A DNA stretch of 64,000 nt from Listeria grandensis FSL F6-0971 (GCF_000525835.1 NZ_AODD01000006.1:81793-145792); one strand, 5' to 3'. Positions 20,165-30,826 are shown, numbered from the stretch's first letter. The notes: generated from the letters alone by a model not told the origin. Numbers and translations: made by a program.

Positions 20165-21247
20165 TTATTTCTCCTCTAAAATGGAAGTTAATGCCTGGAT
20201 GCAACCTTGGTTTTCTTGGGTGGATCCGATGGTGATTCGTAGCCAATTTGGTTTGAGGCCGGCGCGTACGATGTAGCCTTTTTGGAGCAGTTTATTGAAC
20301 AGCTCGGTGGCGTCGCGTTTTGTGTCAAAAAAGATGAAGTTGGCGTCGGATTTGTAGTAGGTGAGTCCGCGCGCGTCTAAGAAATCGTACCATTGTTGTA
20401 GGCCGCTCGTGTTGGCGTCGACGCATTTTTTGACGAAGGCTTGATCGGCGAGTGCGGCTGTTGCGGCGGATTGGGCGATCGATGAGGTATTGAACGGGAG
20501 TCGCACGATGTTCAGCGGTTCGCTCAGTGCCTCCGGGATGATCGCGTATCCGATGCGCAAGCCTGCTAAGCCGTAAATTTTTGAAAAGGTGCGCATGATG
20601 ATCACGTTTGGAAATTGGTCAAGGAGTGCGAATGTATCTGGATAGTCGGCCGATGTGGCGTATTCGTAATAGGCTTCGTCGCTGATGACAAGCACGTCCT
20701 TTGGTACGGATTCCAGCAAAGTTAGGACTTCTCGTTGGGTGGAAATCGTGCCTGTCGGGTTATTTGGGTTACAGAGCCAGATGATTTTGGTGCGTGCGTT
20801 GACGGCGTTTGCCATGGCGGTGAGATCGGATTTTCCGGTTGTTTCATCAACTGGGAGCGAAATCGTTTCAGCGCCTTCGATCGTGGCGTGTAGGGAGTAT
20901 TGGGAGAAGGTCGGCGCGGCTTCGATGATGTTGTCACCCGGTTCTAGGACGGCGCGGGAGATGATTTGGATAACGTCATCGAGACCTGAGCCAAGCAAGA
21001 TTTGGTCGGTAGGAACATCATGGAATTTGGCGATCGCTTCGCGTAAAACACGCCCGGCGCCATCTGGATAATAGGACAGATCGATGCTTCCTTCTCTTAG
21101 GATGCGCGACACGGCCTTAGATGTGCCGAACGGATTTTCATTTGACGCTAGTTTGTAGATTTTTTGGAGTCCGAGTTCGCGGCGTACTTCTTCTAGCGGT
21201 TTGCCGGGTTTGTATGCAGATAGGGCGTTTAGGGCTGATTTTACCAT
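20165..21247 (-). CDS. hisC: Histidinol-phosphate aminotransferase
   Basis: A 360-residue fold-type I PLP aminotransferase. Motifs: LASNENPFG near the N-terminus, LCNPNNPTG, VISDEAYYEY and the PLP lysine in MRTFSKIYGLAGLRIGY. It converts imidazole-acetol phosphate to histidinol phosphate and is the last gene of this his operon, 15 bp after hisE. Such enzymes can also act on aromatic 2-oxo acids. In L. monocytogenes, as remembered, hisC sits elsewhere with aromatic genes, so placement here differs. Confidence 0.93.
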   Translation of the reverse strand: MVKSALNALSAYKPGKPLEEVRRELGLQKIYKLASNENPFGTSKAVSRILREGSIDLSYYPDGAGRVLREAIAKFHDVPTDQILLGSGLDDVIQIISRAVLEPGDNIIEAAPTFSQYSLHATIEGAETISLPVDETTGKSDLTAMANAVNARTKIIWLCNPNNPTGTISTQREVLTLLESVPKDVLVISDEAYYEYATSADYPDTFALLDQFPNVIIMRTFSKIYGLAGLRIGYAIIPEALSEPLNIVRLPFNTSSIAQSAATAALADQAFVKKCVDANTSGLQQWYDFLDARGLTYYKSDANFIFFDTKRDATELFNKLLQKGYIVRAGLKPNWLRITIGSTQENQGCIQALTSILEEK

Positions 21248-21262
21248 GTGGAAACCTCCTTC

Positions 21263-21583
21263 TTATAATTCGTCGATTGGTTTGCGATCTTCTGTGACGC
21301 TGAGTTTACCTTCGCGTTTTTCGAGTTCACGTGCGATGTCATCAGTCGTCAAGCCTTGCTGTACCAACAATACGAGGACGTGATAAGTCAGGTCGGCGAG
21401 TTCTGATGTTAATTCCGCGTTGTCATTATTTTTTGCGGCGATAACCACTTCGGTCGCTTCCTCCCCAACCTTTTTCAAAATTTTATCGAGTCCGCGGTCG
21501 AATAAGTAATTGGTATAGGAGCCTTCTTTTGGCGTTGTTTTACGGTCATTGATTTGATTGTAGAGTTCCGTTAGGATGCTCAT
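21263..21583 (-). CDS. hisE: Phosphoribosyl-ATP pyrophosphatase
   Basis: A 106-residue MazG-fold pyrophosphohydrolase that performs the second step of histidine synthesis. Visible metal-binding pattern: [13 protein letters not shown] with the paired Glu, followed by [13 protein letters not shown]. Its ATG overlaps the hisI stop (ATGA), so the two are translationally coupled separate genes, not a HisIE fusion. Confidence 0.95.
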   Translation of the reverse strand: MSILTELYNQINDRKTTPKEGSYTNYLFDRGLDKILKKVGEEATEVVIAAKNNDNAELTSELADLTYHVLVLLVQQGLTTDDIARELEKREGKLSVTEDRKPIDEL

Positions 21584-21900
21584 TTTGCAGTCACTTCCTT
21601 TTCAATATTGAAAAAACAGCTGTGCGCGCCGGTGTGGCAGGCGGCTCCTATTTGGTCGACGCGAATCAAGAGTGTATCGTTGTCGCAGTCGGAGCGGATT
21701 TCTTTGACGTGCTGAAAATGGCCGGATGTCGCGCCCTTATTCCAGAGTTCGTTGCGGGAACGGGAGAAAAACCACGTCGTGTTTGTGTCGAGTGTTTTTT
21801 GGTAGCTTTCGGCGTTCATATAGGCGAGCATGAGGACATCGCCAGTCGTGTCTTCCACAATAATAGCAGGGATGAGACCTTTCGAAAAATCAAGTGTCAT
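21580..21900 (-). CDS. hisI: Phosphoribosyl-AMP cyclohydrolase
   Basis: A 106-residue HisI. It contains the conserved [14 protein letters not shown] core and zinc/magnesium ligands SDCDNDTLL and the CHTGAHSCF motif. It opens the adenine ring of PR-AMP. The start overlaps the hisF stop by four bases, and the 3' end overlaps hisE in the same way. Confidence 0.95.
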   Translation of the reverse strand: MTLDFSKGLIPAIIVEDTTGDVLMLAYMNAESYQKTLDTNTTWFFSRSRNELWNKGATSGHFQHVKEIRSDCDNDTLLIRVDQIGAACHTGAHSCFFNIEKEVTAK

Positions 21901-22658
21901 GGCCGAATCGCAACTCCTTTCGCTTGCAAAATTTGTTTGACTTCAGGGATCGTCATTTCACCGTAATGGAAAATCGAGGCGGCGAGTGCTGCGTCTGCAC
22001 CTGTTTTCTCAAAAACTTCGACCATGTGTTCCGCGTTCCCGCAACCGCCTGATGCGATGACGGGGACGGAGACGGCGTTACAGATGGCGTCGGTGAGCGC
22101 GATGTCGTAACCGTCTTTGGTACCGTCGCCATCCATACTTGTAAGCAGGATTTCGCCAGCGCCGAGTGAGACGGCTTTTTTCGCCCACTGGATAGCGTCA
22201 AGGCCTGTATCATCACGTCCACCGCGACTGTAAACATGCCAGGAATCATCGTCGGCGTGATATTTCGCATCGATGGCCACGACAATGCATTGATTGCCAA
22301 ATTTGGCGGCACCTTCTGCGATCAGGTCGGGATTTTTGAGGGCAGCGGAGTTGAGTGAGATCTTGTCCGCGCCAGCTTGGAGTAAGGCTTTCATATTCGC
22401 GACGGAATGGATGCCACCGCCGACGGTAAGCGGGATGAAGACTTGTTCTGCAGTCCGCGCCACGACATCAACCATCGTCCGGCGTTCTTCGTGGGTGGCT
22501 GTGATATCCAAGAAAACAAGCTCGTCTGCACCGGCTTCATTATAGGCCTTAGCAATTTCAACAGGATCGCCGACATCGGTTAGCGACACGAAGTTGATCC
22601 CCTTCACCACGCGTCCATCGGTAACGTCTAGGCACGGAATGATGCGTTTAGTCAGCAA
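21897..22658 (-). CDS. hisF: Imidazole glycerol phosphate synthase cyclase subunit
   Basis: A 253-residue TIM barrel. Start is TTG at 22658 (giving [12 protein letters not shown]) with GGAGG and GGAGAA immediately upstream; a longer frame has no support. Catalytic Asp residues appear as [12 protein letters not shown] near the start and [14 protein letters not shown] in the second half. It pairs with HisH to make IGP and AICAR. It overlaps the end of hisA by 11 bp. Confidence 0.95.
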   Translation of the reverse strand: MLTKRIIPCLDVTDGRVVKGINFVSLTDVGDPVEIAKAYNEAGADELVFLDITATHEERRTMVDVVARTAEQVFIPLTVGGGIHSVANMKALLQAGADKISLNSAALKNPDLIAEGAAKFGNQCIVVAIDAKYHADDDSWHVYSRGGRDDTGLDAIQWAKKAVSLGAGEILLTSMDGDGTKDGYDIALTDAICNAVSVPVIASGGCGNAEHMVEVFEKTGADAALAASIFHYGEMTIPEVKQILQAKGVAIRP

Positions 22659-23375
22659 GGTTCTCCACCTCCGTAATTTCTGCCATGGAGATATTACCGT
22701 TATACAGGGCTTTTCCAGAGATGGCACCATATAAACCGAGTTCGGCAAGCTCTATTAAATCGGCTTTACTGCTCACGCCACCAGATGCGATAATATCTAC
22801 ATTTACCGCGCCTTGTAAAGCCTGTAGTTGCTGCAAATTCGGACCTGCAAGCGTGCCGTCTTTCGCGATATCAGTAAAAATGATCGTTTGTACACCGCCT
22901 TTTTTCGACTTCTTTTGCAAAAGTGAGGTAATCCGTAGTGCTTACATCGAGCCAACCAGATGTGGCAACAAAGCCATTTTTCGCGTCAATGCCGACCGCG
23001 ATTTTGTCACCGTAAAGCTTTACGGCATCGCGAACGAAGTCAGGGTGGGAAAGAGCGGCCGAACCAATAATGACACGATCGATGCCAGCATCTTCGAGAT
23101 AAAAGGTGATTTGTGCCATCGTCCGGATGCCGCCGCCAACTTGGACAGGAAGCTGCGAAACTTTTTTTCATTTCACGAATGATATCCAGATTTATCGGTT
23201 TTCCTTCTAGCGCCCCATCTAGATCTACAATATGTAAATAGGTCGCGCCTTCTTCGCTAAACGCTTTTGCTTGGCTAATCGGGTCGGGATTCACCACCGT
23301 TTCTTGGGCGAAATCACCTTGGTAAAGCCGCACACAACGGCCGTTTTTCAAATCTATTGCTGGGAAGATGCGCAT
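22648..23375 (-). pseudogene. hisA: HisA isomerase gene (frame broken twice by +1 in poly-A/T runs)
   Basis: ProFAR isomerase, another TIM barrel, here split over three frames. The N-terminal part ([19 protein letters not shown]) runs to a T7 run at 23162-23168 on the plus strand, the middle part ([20 protein letters not shown]) runs to a T6 run at 22900-22905, and the C-terminal part ([16 protein letters not shown]) ends at 22648. Removing one base from each run gives one frame of 726 nt, 241 residues, the normal HisA length, with both catalytic Asp residues present. Two independent breaks in an otherwise intact operon, both in homopolymers, point to sequence error. The start overlaps the hisH end by 22 bp. 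Confidence 0.88.
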
Positions 23376-23974
23376 TCGATAACCTCCTTAAATCCTTGTA
23401 AAATTTCGAGTCCTGCTTGACCGCTTTTTTCGGGGTGGAACTGGGCGCCGTAGACGTTCTCATTGGCGATGATACCAGGAATTTCTACGGAATAGTCACT
23501 GGATGCCATCACATATTTTGGCTCGCATACGGCATAATAGGAATGGACATAATACACAAAATTCCCATCTTGACCATGCGCTAAGGGGCAATCCTGCTTC
23601 ACCTCGAGCTGATTCCATCCCATATGCGGAATTTTCGCCGTGTCGGGGAGTAGTTTTGCATGCCCTGGAATGAGCCCGAGCCCTTGTGTGTAACCATGCT
23701 CATCGCTGGAATCAAGCAACAGTTGCATACCGAGACAAACGCCGAGTAGTGGTTTCCCATGTGCCACAGCTTCTTGCAAAACGGAAATTAAATCGCGTTC
23801 CTCGAGCGCCGCCATGGCTTGCGGAAAGGCACCAACCCCCGGCAAAATAATCCCATCAGCCGCCAAAATCTCCTTTTCCACAGCGGTTATCTTATTCTTT
23901 AAACCAATAAAATCGAGCGCTTTGCTGACGCTTTTCGTATTGCCAGTGTCATAATCCACAATTGCAATCTGCAT
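23354..23974 (-). CDS. hisH: Imidazole glycerol phosphate synthase glutaminase subunit
   Basis: A 206-residue class I glutamine amidotransferase. The nucleophile is in [11 protein letters not shown], the oxyanion strand is GVGAFPQAM, and the His/Glu pair is in [10 protein letters not shown]. It supplies ammonia to HisF. It ends inside the first codons of hisA and begins directly after the hisB stop. Confidence 0.95.
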   Translation of the reverse strand: MQIAIVDYDTGNTKSVSKALDFIGLKNKITAVEKEILAADGIILPGVGAFPQAMAALEERDLISVLQEAVAHGKPLLGVCLGMQLLLDSSDEHGYTQGLGLIPGHAKLLPDTAKIPHMGWNQLEVKQDCPLAHGQDGNFVYYVHSYYAVCEPKYVMASSDYSVEIPGIIANENVYGAQFHPEKSGQAGLEILQGFKEVIECASSQQ

Positions 23975-24559
23975 TTACAGCACGCCCTTCGTCGAGTTAA
24001 CCCCTTTAATATCGGGATTTACCGTAATTGCCTGACGCAATGCGCGCCCAAATGCTTTAAAAAGTGCCTCAATTTTGTGATGCGTATTTTTACCATAGAG
24101 GACGCGGCAGTGTAAGTTCATCGTCGCATTAAACGCCACAGCTTGGAAGAATTCCTCCACGAGTTCCGTATCAAAAGCACCGAGTTTCGGGTTATCAAAA
24201 GTGGCGTCAAAAACAAGATACGAACGGCCACTCAAATCTAGTGCTACAAAGCCAAGCGATTCATCCATTGGCACGTATTCCGAACCGTAGCGGTTAATGC
24301 CAGCCTTATCGCCAAGCGCTTCCTTCAAACATTGACCAAGCACGATTCCGACATCTTCGGCGGTGTGATGCGAGTCAACATCGAGGTCACCGATCGCTTC
24401 ACAAACAAGTCCAATGCGGCTATGTCGCGCAAAAAGTGTCAGCATATGATCCAGAAAACCGATCCCTGTATGAATCTCACATTTTTCTGGCTGATCAAGA
24501 TATACCTCCATACGAATCGATGTTTCCGCTGTTTTCCGTTCTATTTTGGCAGTTCTCAT
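23975..24559 (-). CDS. hisB: Imidazoleglycerol-phosphate dehydratase
   Basis: A 194-residue monofunctional HisB. The two manganese sites are visible as [13 protein letters not shown] and [11 protein letters not shown] in the first half and [14 protein letters not shown] near the end. ATG 24559 follows AGGAGG by 9 bases; there is one base between it and the hisD stop. No histidinol-phosphatase domain is fused, in agreement with separate hisJ. Confidence 0.95.
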   Translation of the reverse strand: MRTAKIERKTAETSIRMEVYLDQPEKCEIHTGIGFLDHMLTLFARHSRIGLVCEAIGDLDVDSHHTAEDVGIVLGQCLKEALGDKAGINRYGSEYVPMDESLGFVALDLSGRSYLVFDATFDNPKLGAFDTELVEEFFQAVAFNATMNLHCRVLYGKNTHHKIEALFKAFGRALRQAITVNPDIKGVNSTKGVL

Positions 24560-24560
24560 T

Positions 24561-25847
24561 TTAGTTTTCCTCCTCAAAGCGAATTTGGATAGCGCGAGCA
24601 TGCGCGGTTAAACCTTCTTTTTCAGCGAGTAACACAATGGCATCCTTCTCCTTTTCGAGCGCATCCTTTGTATAGGAGATAAACGATGTCCGTTTGCAAA
24701 AATCAGCGACGCCAAGCGGGGAGAAGAAGCGCGCCGTGCCACTCGTCGGCAAGACATGATTTGGACCAGCAAAATAATCACCGAGCGGTTCGGATGCATA
24801 AGCGCCTAAGAAGACAGAACCAGCGTTTTTCACGTAGCTCAAGTAATCCATCGGGTTTTCCAGCTGAATTTCTAGATGTTCCGGTGCGATGTCATTCATA
24901 ATCTCGAATGCGGCTTCGATTGAATCAGCAACAATAACTTGCCCAAAGTTTGCTATCGAGGCGCGTGCGATCTCTTCACGTGGCAATGTTCGCAATTGTT
25001 TTTCGACTTCGCTTGCAACAGCTTGGCCAAACGGTTCGCTTGTCGTAATGAGAATCGCGCGCGCTAGCTTATCGTGCTCCGCTTGCGACAATAAATCCGC
25101 AGCTACAAATCGCGGATTCGCTGTTGCATCCGCCACGACTACAACCTCAGAAGGTCCTGCAATCATATCGATGTCCACGATGCCAAACACTTCTCGTTTT
25201 GCCAATGCGACAAACATATTTCCAGGTCCAACGATCTTATCTACTTTGGGAATCGATGCTGTTCCGAAAGCTAACGCCGCGACGGCCTGCGCGCCCCCAA
25301 CTTGATATACTTCGTCGGCTCCCGCAATCTTGGCTGCCGCTAAAATATAAGGATTCAAACCATCCGCACCAGGCGGAGTCACCATAATGATTCGCGGAAC
25401 GCCTGCGATTTTGGCTGGGAGAATGTTCATTAAAACCGAGGACGGATACGCCGCCGTGCCTCCTGGAACGTAAATACCAGCCGTTTCGAGTGGCCTAACG
25501 AGCTGACCACGCATGACGCCGCGTTTTTCCGTATCGACAAACCCAGACTGTTTCTGTTTTTGGTGATAGGAAAGAATGTTTTCCTTCGCCTGCTCCAAAG
25601 CTTGAATGAAATCTGCCTCGACATGTTGAAGCGCGTCATCAAGATCGCTTTGAGAAACCCTAAAATCGGTTAGCGTAACCCCGTCAAACTGCGCCGTCAA
25701 TCGTTTTAGCGCCTCATCACCATTCTCACGAACATCTGCGACAATTCGCTTGACGGCAAGCTCTGTTTCGATTTGCGCCTCATCAACTACTGCCGTATGT
25801 AATTGCTGAAAAATTGCCTCTTTATCCCCAGAAATAAATCGCATCAT
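24561..25847 (-). CDS. hisD: Histidinol dehydrogenase
   Basis: A 428-residue zinc enzyme carrying out the last two oxidations to histidine. Motifs: [15 protein letters not shown], the family signature [18 protein letters not shown] with zinc ligands, and APEHLEIQ and [14 protein letters not shown]. The ATG overlaps the hisG stop (ATGA) and GGAGGAG lies inside the last hisG codons. Confidence 0.96.
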   Translation of the reverse strand: MMRFISGDKEAIFQQLHTAVVDEAQIETELAVKRIVADVRENGDEALKRLTAQFDGVTLTDFRVSQSDLDDALQHVEADFIQALEQAKENILSYHQKQKQSGFVDTEKRGVMRGQLVRPLETAGIYVPGGTAAYPSSVLMNILPAKIAGVPRIIMVTPPGADGLNPYILAAAKIAGADEVYQVGGAQAVAALAFGTASIPKVDKIVGPGNMFVALAKREVFGIVDIDMIAGPSEVVVVADATANPRFVAADLLSQAEHDKLARAILITTSEPFGQAVASEVEKQLRTLPREEIARASIANFGQVIVADSIEAAFEIMNDIAPEHLEIQLENPMDYLSYVKNAGSVFLGAYASEPLGDYFAGPNHVLPTSGTARFFSPLGVADFCKRTSFISYTKDALEKEKDAIVLLAEKEGLTAHARAIQIRFEEEN

Positions 25848-26482
25848 CGTGTCTCCTCCTCCAATGTGTTTTCCAACAAGTCAATCAACTCGAAAATTTC
25901 CGCCTTATTCCGCTTCAGCGAGGCCTTATTTACAATCAAACGTGCCGAAATAGCGTACATCGTATCAAAAATGACCAGTCCGTTTTCGCGCAAAGTTGAT
26001 CCTGTTTCCACAATGTCAATAATCGCATCCGCAAGTCCAAGTAGGGGCGCCATTTCAACAGAGCCCTCAATTTTAATGATTTCGACGTCCTCACCGCGTT
26101 CCCGAAAATATTTTGTCGCAACCGTCGGATACTTCGTCGCAATAATTTTGCGTCTATAATCGCTTGGATCATAACTTGGCGTGGATGCTAAGCAAAACTG
26201 ACATTGCCCAATTTTTAAATCCAGCATCTCGTAATGCTCCTTGTCTTGCTCCATCAGCACGTCTTTTCCAACGATTCCGATATCTGCAACACCATGTTTG
26301 ACATAGGTCGCGACATCCGGAGCTTTCGCTAAAATAAACGAATAGGGCGCATCCTCGCTCGCAAAAATGAGTTTCCGGCTTTTTTCATGCAGCATCTCGC
26401 AATCCACGCCGGCCTTTTCAAGAAGCGCAACAGCCGATTTTTCCAAGCGTCCTTTTGTCAGCGCAATTTGTAGCGATTTCAT
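25844..26482 (-). CDS. hisG: ATP phosphoribosyltransferase, short form
   Basis: A 212-residue catalytic subunit of the first step. It has the PRPP-binding segment [13 protein letters not shown] and [10 protein letters not shown]. The regulatory C-terminal domain of long HisG is missing, which fits the presence of HisZ next to it: short HisG works as a hetero-octamer with HisZ. Start overlaps the hisZ stop (ATGA). Confidence 0.95.
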   Translation of the reverse strand: MKSLQIALTKGRLEKSAVALLEKAGVDCEMLHEKSRKLIFASEDAPYSFILAKAPDVATYVKHGVADIGIVGKDVLMEQDKEHYEMLDLKIGQCQFCLASTPSYDPSDYRRKIIATKYPTVATKYFRERGEDVEIIKIEGSVEMAPLLGLADAIIDIVETGSTLRENGLVIFDTMYAISARLIVNKASLKRNKAEIFELIDLLENTLEEETR

Positions 26483-27651
26483 GATAAAACCTCCTTCTCC
26501 GGATCGATTTCGCGAAGCCCATTACCAGATACATCAATCAGTTTATGATATTGCCATTTTTTCGCATAGGCCATACTTTCCGCTAGTTCATCAAAAAAAC
26601 TGAGCGAACTGTTCGGCGTCTTGGCAAGCACTTCTTCCGCGAGTTGCGTCGTTTCTAGCGAGTAATGAATAAATGTTTTAGCGATATGCTCCTGCTTTTT
26701 CAACGTCCGGCGTTTCAGTGAAACAATCTCATCTAAATTCAGCGCGAGACCAACCGCAGGCCAATTTTCCTCGCCAAACTGGGCAAGAAGCGAATCATAA
26801 CGTCCACCGCTTAGGAAATGAACAGCAGACATATCCGCATATCCCCGAAAAATGGCTCCCGTGTAATAATGAAGTTCCTGCACGAGGCCGATGTCCACCG
26901 ATAAGTGCTCCGGTGCATTCACGACCTGAACAATCGTTTCCATCTGTGTCAATGCCTCCAAAATCAGTCGATTATCCGTCAAAGCCCGCGCTTCTCCAAT
27001 TGTATCCACTGACCCAAACAATCGTGGCAATGCTAAAATAAAAGCATCCATCGCGCTTGGGTGACTCGCCACAAAGGATCGAATCCCGAATAAACTCTTA
27101 TTTTGCAAGGCTTGGCGAAAGATTTCCTCATCGTTAGCCTGCAGCGCAAGCGACTGGATAACCGCTTGATAAATCGCGGCATGGCCAATCTCGATTTGGA
27201 AATCTGTCATCCCGAGTTCCCGTAAAACTGCAATCGCGCTAGTGATACACTCAATCTCCGCCTTTATCGAGGCAAAACCGATAATCTCAATCCCTGCTTG
27301 CGTCATCTCGTTCCGTTCCCCAGCCAGCTCCTCATTCGCCCGAAAAACCTTGCCACTATAACAAAGCTTGAGCGGTGGTGTGACGCCAGTAGTACTAATC
27401 ACGCGTCCAATGGGAGAAGTCATGTCAGGCCGTAGCACTGTCAAGCGTCCTTTTGTATCGAAAAAACGGTATAAATTCATATCATCAATCGCCGAAAAAA
27501 CATCATCAAATTCGATAACTGGCGTCTCAATCCGTTGATAGCCCCGCTCGTGAAATGATCGGTTCACTTGATGTTCCATATCATAGGCCGACGCGGCTTC
27601 CTTGAAAAGTTTATCTCTTGTTCCAATAGGCAAATTCCGATTCCACTTCAT
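26479..27651 (-). CDS. hisZ: ATP phosphoribosyltransferase regulatory subunit
   Basis: A 390-residue class II histidyl-tRNA-synthetase-like protein. It keeps the [25 protein letters not shown] and AGIEIIGF stretches of the synthetase core but lacks an anticodon-binding domain. It gives histidine feedback to short HisG. Start ATG 27651 follows AAGGAGCTC; the frame extends seven residues further but without a better site. First gene of the operon. Confidence 0.94.
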   Translation of the reverse strand: MKWNRNLPIGTRDKLFKEAASAYDMEHQVNRSFHERGYQRIETPVIEFDDVFSAIDDMNLYRFFDTKGRLTVLRPDMTSPIGRVISTTGVTPPLKLCYSGKVFRANEELAGERNEMTQAGIEIIGFASIKAEIECITSAIAVLRELGMTDFQIEIGHAAIYQAVIQSLALQANDEEIFRQALQNKSLFGIRSFVASHPSAMDAFILALPRLFGSVDTIGEARALTDNRLILEALTQMETIVQVVNAPEHLSVDIGLVQELHYYTGAIFRGYADMSAVHFLSGGRYDSLLAQFGEENWPAVGLALNLDEIVSLKRRTLKKQEHIAKTFIHYSLETTQLAEEVLAKTPNSSLSFFDELAESMAYAKKWQYHKLIDVSGNGLREIDPEKEVLS

Positions 27652-27692
27652 TGATCTGAGCTCCTTTTTCATAAAAACTTTAACATATTAGC

Positions 27693-27721
27693 ATATTAGC
27701 AGAGTAAAGCATTTTTGTAAA
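27693..27721 (-). promoter_or_regulatory. Promoter of the his operon
   Basis: On the minus strand, TTTACA and TAATAT are spaced by exactly 17 bp, the -10 lying 42 bp before the hisZ start codon. No T-box or histidine leader peptide is seen in the short leader. Confidence 0.7.
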
Positions 27722-27786
27722 TAGATAAAATAAAAACTTCTGTTCCCTCATTATATCAGAAAAATGAAATATTTTATAAAGATAGC

Positions 27787-27815
27787 ATGACCTTCTTTCC
27801 AAGGGATGCTATAAT
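27787..27815 (+). promoter_or_regulatory. Promoter of hisJ
   Basis: ATGACC and a perfect TATAAT are 17 bp apart, 25 bp before the hisJ start; it diverges from the his operon promoter, leaving about 65 bp between the two for shared control. Confidence 0.7.
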
Positions 27816-27840
27816 TGGAAGAAAAGAGGAGTGGTGGTAC

Positions 27841-28674
27841 ATGATCAAGCGTGATGGACATACACACACCGAATTCTGCCCGCACGGTTCTGGTGATAAA
27901 GTAGAGGCGATGATTGAAAAAGCAATTGGACTTGGATTTACCGATTATTCGATAACGGAGCACCCGCCGATGCCCACAGCTTTTGAACAAGAAATTGCTA
28001 ATTCGAAAGAGGAGATTGCGACGGCGGCACTTCAGTGGGATCAGCTAGATGCCTATTTTAAGAAGGCACATGAGGTGAAGCAAAAGTATAGTGATCAGAT
28101 TCGGATTCACGTCGGATTAGAGGTTGATTTTTTACCAGGTTTTGAAGCAGATACGAGAGCTTTACTTCGGGAATATGGTTCGCAGATGGATGATGGTGTT
28201 TTATCGTTGCACTTCATACCGGGAGTTGGCGGCTGGCGATTTATCGATTTCTCAGCGCCAGATTTTGAAGCTGGAATTTGGAAGCATTATGGAAATTTTG
28301 CAGCGATTCAAAAAGCCTACTATGAGCTGATTCGAGAATCATTGTTTGCCGATTTAGGCGTGGCAAAACCAACTCGACTGGGTCATATCTCACTTTGTCA
28401 GAAATTCCAGCATTATTTTCCAGAGCATGAAACGGCAATAAAAGGGGAAGCGAGACAGCAAGTATCGCATCTACTCCAAGATATAAAAGTGCGAAAGTAT
28501 CAATTAGATTGGAATACAGCGGGGTTATATAAAGAATATTGCAAGGAAGCTTATCCACCACTTGATATTGCCAAAGAAGCACATTCACTTGGCATTGAGT
28601 TAGTCTACGGCTCAGATGCGCACAGCTTGGCAGATGTTGGCCGCGGCTATGATGATATAGAAAAATCTTTGTAG
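27841..28674 (+). CDS. hisJ: Histidinol-phosphatase, PHP family
   Basis: A 277-residue PHP-domain phosphatase. Metal ligands are visible in DGHTHTEFCPHG at the N-terminus, ITEHPP, and VYGSDAHSLADVG near the C-terminus. ATG 27841 is preceded by GAGGAGTGG. It provides the step missing from the monofunctional HisB, and sits divergent to hisZ as remembered in Listeria. Confidence 0.93.
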   Translation: MIKRDGHTHTEFCPHGSGDKVEAMIEKAIGLGFTDYSITEHPPMPTAFEQEIANSKEEIATAALQWDQLDAYFKKAHEVKQKYSDQIRIHVGLEVDFLPGFEADTRALLREYGSQMDDGVLSLHFIPGVGGWRFIDFSAPDFEAGIWKHYGNFAAIQKAYYELIRESLFADLGVAKPTRLGHISLCQKFQHYFPEHETAIKGEARQQVSHLLQDIKVRKYQLDWNTAGLYKEYCKEAYPPLDIAKEAHSLGIELVYGSDAHSLADVGRGYDDIEKSL

Positions 28675-28695
28675 GCGAATTACAAGAAATCATAG

Positions 28696-28741
28696 AAAAA
28701 AGCTGAAACTCCATCCATTAGGACGATATTTCAGCTTCTTT
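28696..28741. terminator. Terminator between hisJ and the permease gene
   Basis: AAAGCTGAAA pairs with TTTCAGCTT, with an A run before and TTCTTTC after; it lies between two converging genes. Confidence 0.75.
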
Positions 28742-28751
28742 CTTGCATTTT

Positions 28752-30047
28752 TTAAACGACGAACACAAAATATAAAATAAATAAGATCATCAAAATATAC
28801 ATAATCGGGTGAACTTCTTTGTAACGACCTTTAAAAAACATCGTGATCGGGTAAAAGATAAACCCAAGCGCAATCCCCGAAGCAATCGAGAAACTAAGCA
28901 CCATCATCAAAATAACCATGAAACACGGCACGGCGATCTCGAATTTAGACCAGTCAATATGCGCCACATTTCCAATCATCAAAATCCCGACTATGACAAG
29001 CGCTGGCGTCGTCACTGCACTTGTAATCACACCAAGCAGCGGCGAAAAGAACATCGAAAGAGCAAAACAAATCGCAATCACAATCGCCGTCAAACCAGTC
29101 CGTCCACCAACCGCCACACCAGCCGTTGATTCCACGTATGAAGTGGTCGTTGATGTCCCTAAAATCGAGCCAACAATCGTTGCCGATGAATCTGCGAATA
29201 GCGCCCGACTTGCACGAGGGACTTTGTTATCCTTCATAAAACCGGCCTGATTCGCAACAGCCACCAGCGTCCCCGCGGTATCGAAAAAGTCAATAAAGAA
29301 GAACGTCAAAATCACAATCAACATCTGCGGCGTGAATATGTCTCCAAGATGAAAAATCGCTTGCCCAAATGTAGGTGAAATATCAGGAATAGGCGCCACA
29401 ATTTGCGTCGGGACATCAATCAATTGAAAGAGCATCCCGACAATAACCGTCGCAGCCATCCCGATAAAAATCGCACCATTTATGTTCAAGGTCATCAAAA
29501 CAATCGTGATGACAATGCCGAAAACAGCAAGCAAAACCGCGCTGTTATGTAAATCTCCAAGCGCCACGAGTGTCGCTTTGTTTCCCACGATAATCCCGGC
29601 ATTTTTCAGCCCAAGAAAAGCGATGAAAAAGCCGATTCCTGCACCAACTGCGAATTTTAGTTCTGTCGGAATGGCATTGATAATTTTTTCTCGAATCCCG
29701 GTGACGGTCAGTACAATAAATACACAACCGGAGACTAAAACACCTGATAAAGCAGTTTCCCAAGGAATTCCCCATTGCGCACAAACCGTGTAGGCAAAGA
29801 AGGAACTAAGCCCAATGCCCGGAGCGAGCCCAATCGGATAATTCGCAATCAATCCCATAAGCAGTGAGCCAACCACAGCTGCTAGAGCCGTTGCCACAAA
29901 CACCGCGCTCATGTCCATTCCAGTCGTTGCTAGCGCGGAAGGATTCACAAATAGTATGTACGCCATCGACAAGAAAGTCGTTAACCCCGCCAAAATTTCC
30001 GTTCTAACCGTTGTCTTATTTTCTCGCAGTTTAAACAATTTTTCCAT
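28752..30047 (-). CDS. pbuG: NCS2-family guanine/hypoxanthine permease (PbuG-like)
   Basis: A 431-residue polytopic transporter of the AzgA/PbuG branch. Signature stretches: TEILAGLTTFLSMAYILFVNP at the N-terminus, GLAPGIGLSSFFAY, FFIDFFDTAGTLVAVANQAG and the SSATIVGSILGTSTTTSYVES loop, all typical of the purine NCS2 carriers. ATG 30047 follows GGGAGG; an upstream in-frame ATG at 30089 lies within the leader. The purine riboswitch in its leader supports guanine or hypoxanthine as the substrate. Confidence 0.88.
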   Translation of the reverse strand: MEKLFKLRENKTTVRTEILAGLTTFLSMAYILFVNPSALATTGMDMSAVFVATALAAVVGSLLMGLIANYPIGLAPGIGLSSFFAYTVCAQWGIPWETALSGVLVSGCVFIVLTVTGIREKIINAIPTELKFAVGAGIGFFIAFLGLKNAGIIVGNKATLVALGDLHNSAVLLAVFGIVITIVLMTLNINGAIFIGMAATVIVGMLFQLIDVPTQIVAPIPDISPTFGQAIFHLGDIFTPQMLIVILTFFFIDFFDTAGTLVAVANQAGFMKDNKVPRASRALFADSSATIVGSILGTSTTTSYVESTAGVAVGGRTGLTAIVIAICFALSMFFSPLLGVITSAVTTPALVIVGILMIGNVAHIDWSKFEIAVPCFMVILMMVLSFSIASGIALGFIFYPITMFFKGRYKEVHPIMYILMILFILYFVFVV

Positions 30048-30106
30048 TAAAAAAAGCCTCCCTGAATTGTGTTGTCGCACATTTTTCAAAGATGAGCCAT
30101 CGCAAA

Positions 30107-30145
30107 AAAAAGCCGTTTCTAAGTCAACGAAAAAGAAACGCAGTA
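30107..30145 (-). terminator. Riboswitch expression-platform terminator
   Basis: On the minus strand CGTTTCT and AGAAACG form a 7-bp stem followed by GGC and a run of nine T, just downstream of the aptamer: the usual off-state of a purine riboswitch. Confidence 0.8.
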
Positions 30146-30151
30146 TGCTAT

Positions 30152-30222
30152 TGCTCGTAGTGTAGCCATTTACGGTAGCTAAGTAGAAACGTCTGGGCCA
30201 TATTCCTAGACATATACGACAT
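30152..30222 (-). promoter_or_regulatory. Purine (guanine-type) riboswitch aptamer
   Basis: On the minus strand: TCGTA (P1), then ATATGG in the P2 loop, GTTTCTAC (J2/3), P3 with loop CCGTAAA, and ACTACGA, whose TACGA closes P1. The J3/1 base equivalent to position 74 is C, which marks guanine/hypoxanthine rather than adenine binding. Guanine would favour the terminator at 30107-30145 and shut down the permease gene. Confidence 0.88.
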
Positions 30223-30339
30223 GTGTTTATTTTAGCTTAGTTAGTGGCGGTTAGCAAGAGGGGGGGAAAGAATCGTTGCAAGAGAATGAGAAACTGGCAT
30301 AATGAACATAAAAAGAGAGGCGCTGGACACACAACTCCC

Positions 30340-30434
30340 TTAACAAGTAGAAGCTGCTGAAGACAATGACTTAGTTTGGATAGATATCAATAAAGTAGAC
30401 AGTAAAATGATAAGAAGAAGTGAAATGCTCTGAT
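30340..30434 (+). pseudogene. Possible C-terminal remnant of a NUDIX-like protein
   Basis: A short frame ending in TGA at about 30434 reads EAAEDNDLVWIDINKVDSKM then IRRSEML. This style resembles the C-terminus of NUDIX hydrolases, but no start, ribosome site or NUDIX box precedes it. The rest of 30241-30604 shows nothing else recognisable. Confidence 0.3.
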
Positions 30435-30604
30435 AAAACTTAACTTCAAAAGATATGAAGGATAGTATATGGAAGAAACACACGATAATGGCTGTCCTAT
30501 ATTTACATATATAAGAAAAAAATTATTGCTTTTCACATGTATTATATGGTACGTTTTAATAGAGATGTATTGCTCAATTACAAACAGAAAAGGGGCTTAA
30601 CAAG

Positions 30605-30826
30605 ATGAAAAAGGGACTATCACGATTACTTTTAGTCACGATCGCTATTACAATGATCGTGTCTACGATTCCAGCGTACGAACCGTATGCGGAACAAGGA
30701 GTGCCACCAGCAGAAGGAACAATAGAAGGCGCATCAGAAAAAGCAACGATTAAAACCGTAAACAGTAAACAGTGGGGGTACAATGCTGCTGGCAAACAAG
30801 TTGCATCTAGGTATACCACTAAATAG
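30605..30826 (+). CDS. Small secreted peptide
   Basis: A 73-residue protein with AAAAGGGG upstream of its ATG. Residues 1-24 form a clear signal peptide (MKKGLSRLLLVTIAITMIVS, with possible cleavage after TIPA). The mature part is about 45 residues, hydrophilic, and ends QWGYNAAGKQVASRYTTK. No family is recognised. It is followed 21 bp later by a small membrane protein. A secreted peptide paired with a membrane protein resembles bacteriocin and immunity arrangements, but there is no direct evidence for this role. Confidence 0.6.
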   Translation: MKKGLSRLLLVTIAITMIVSTIPAYEPYAEQGVPPAEGTIEGASEKATIKTVNSKQWGYNAAGKQVASRYTTK

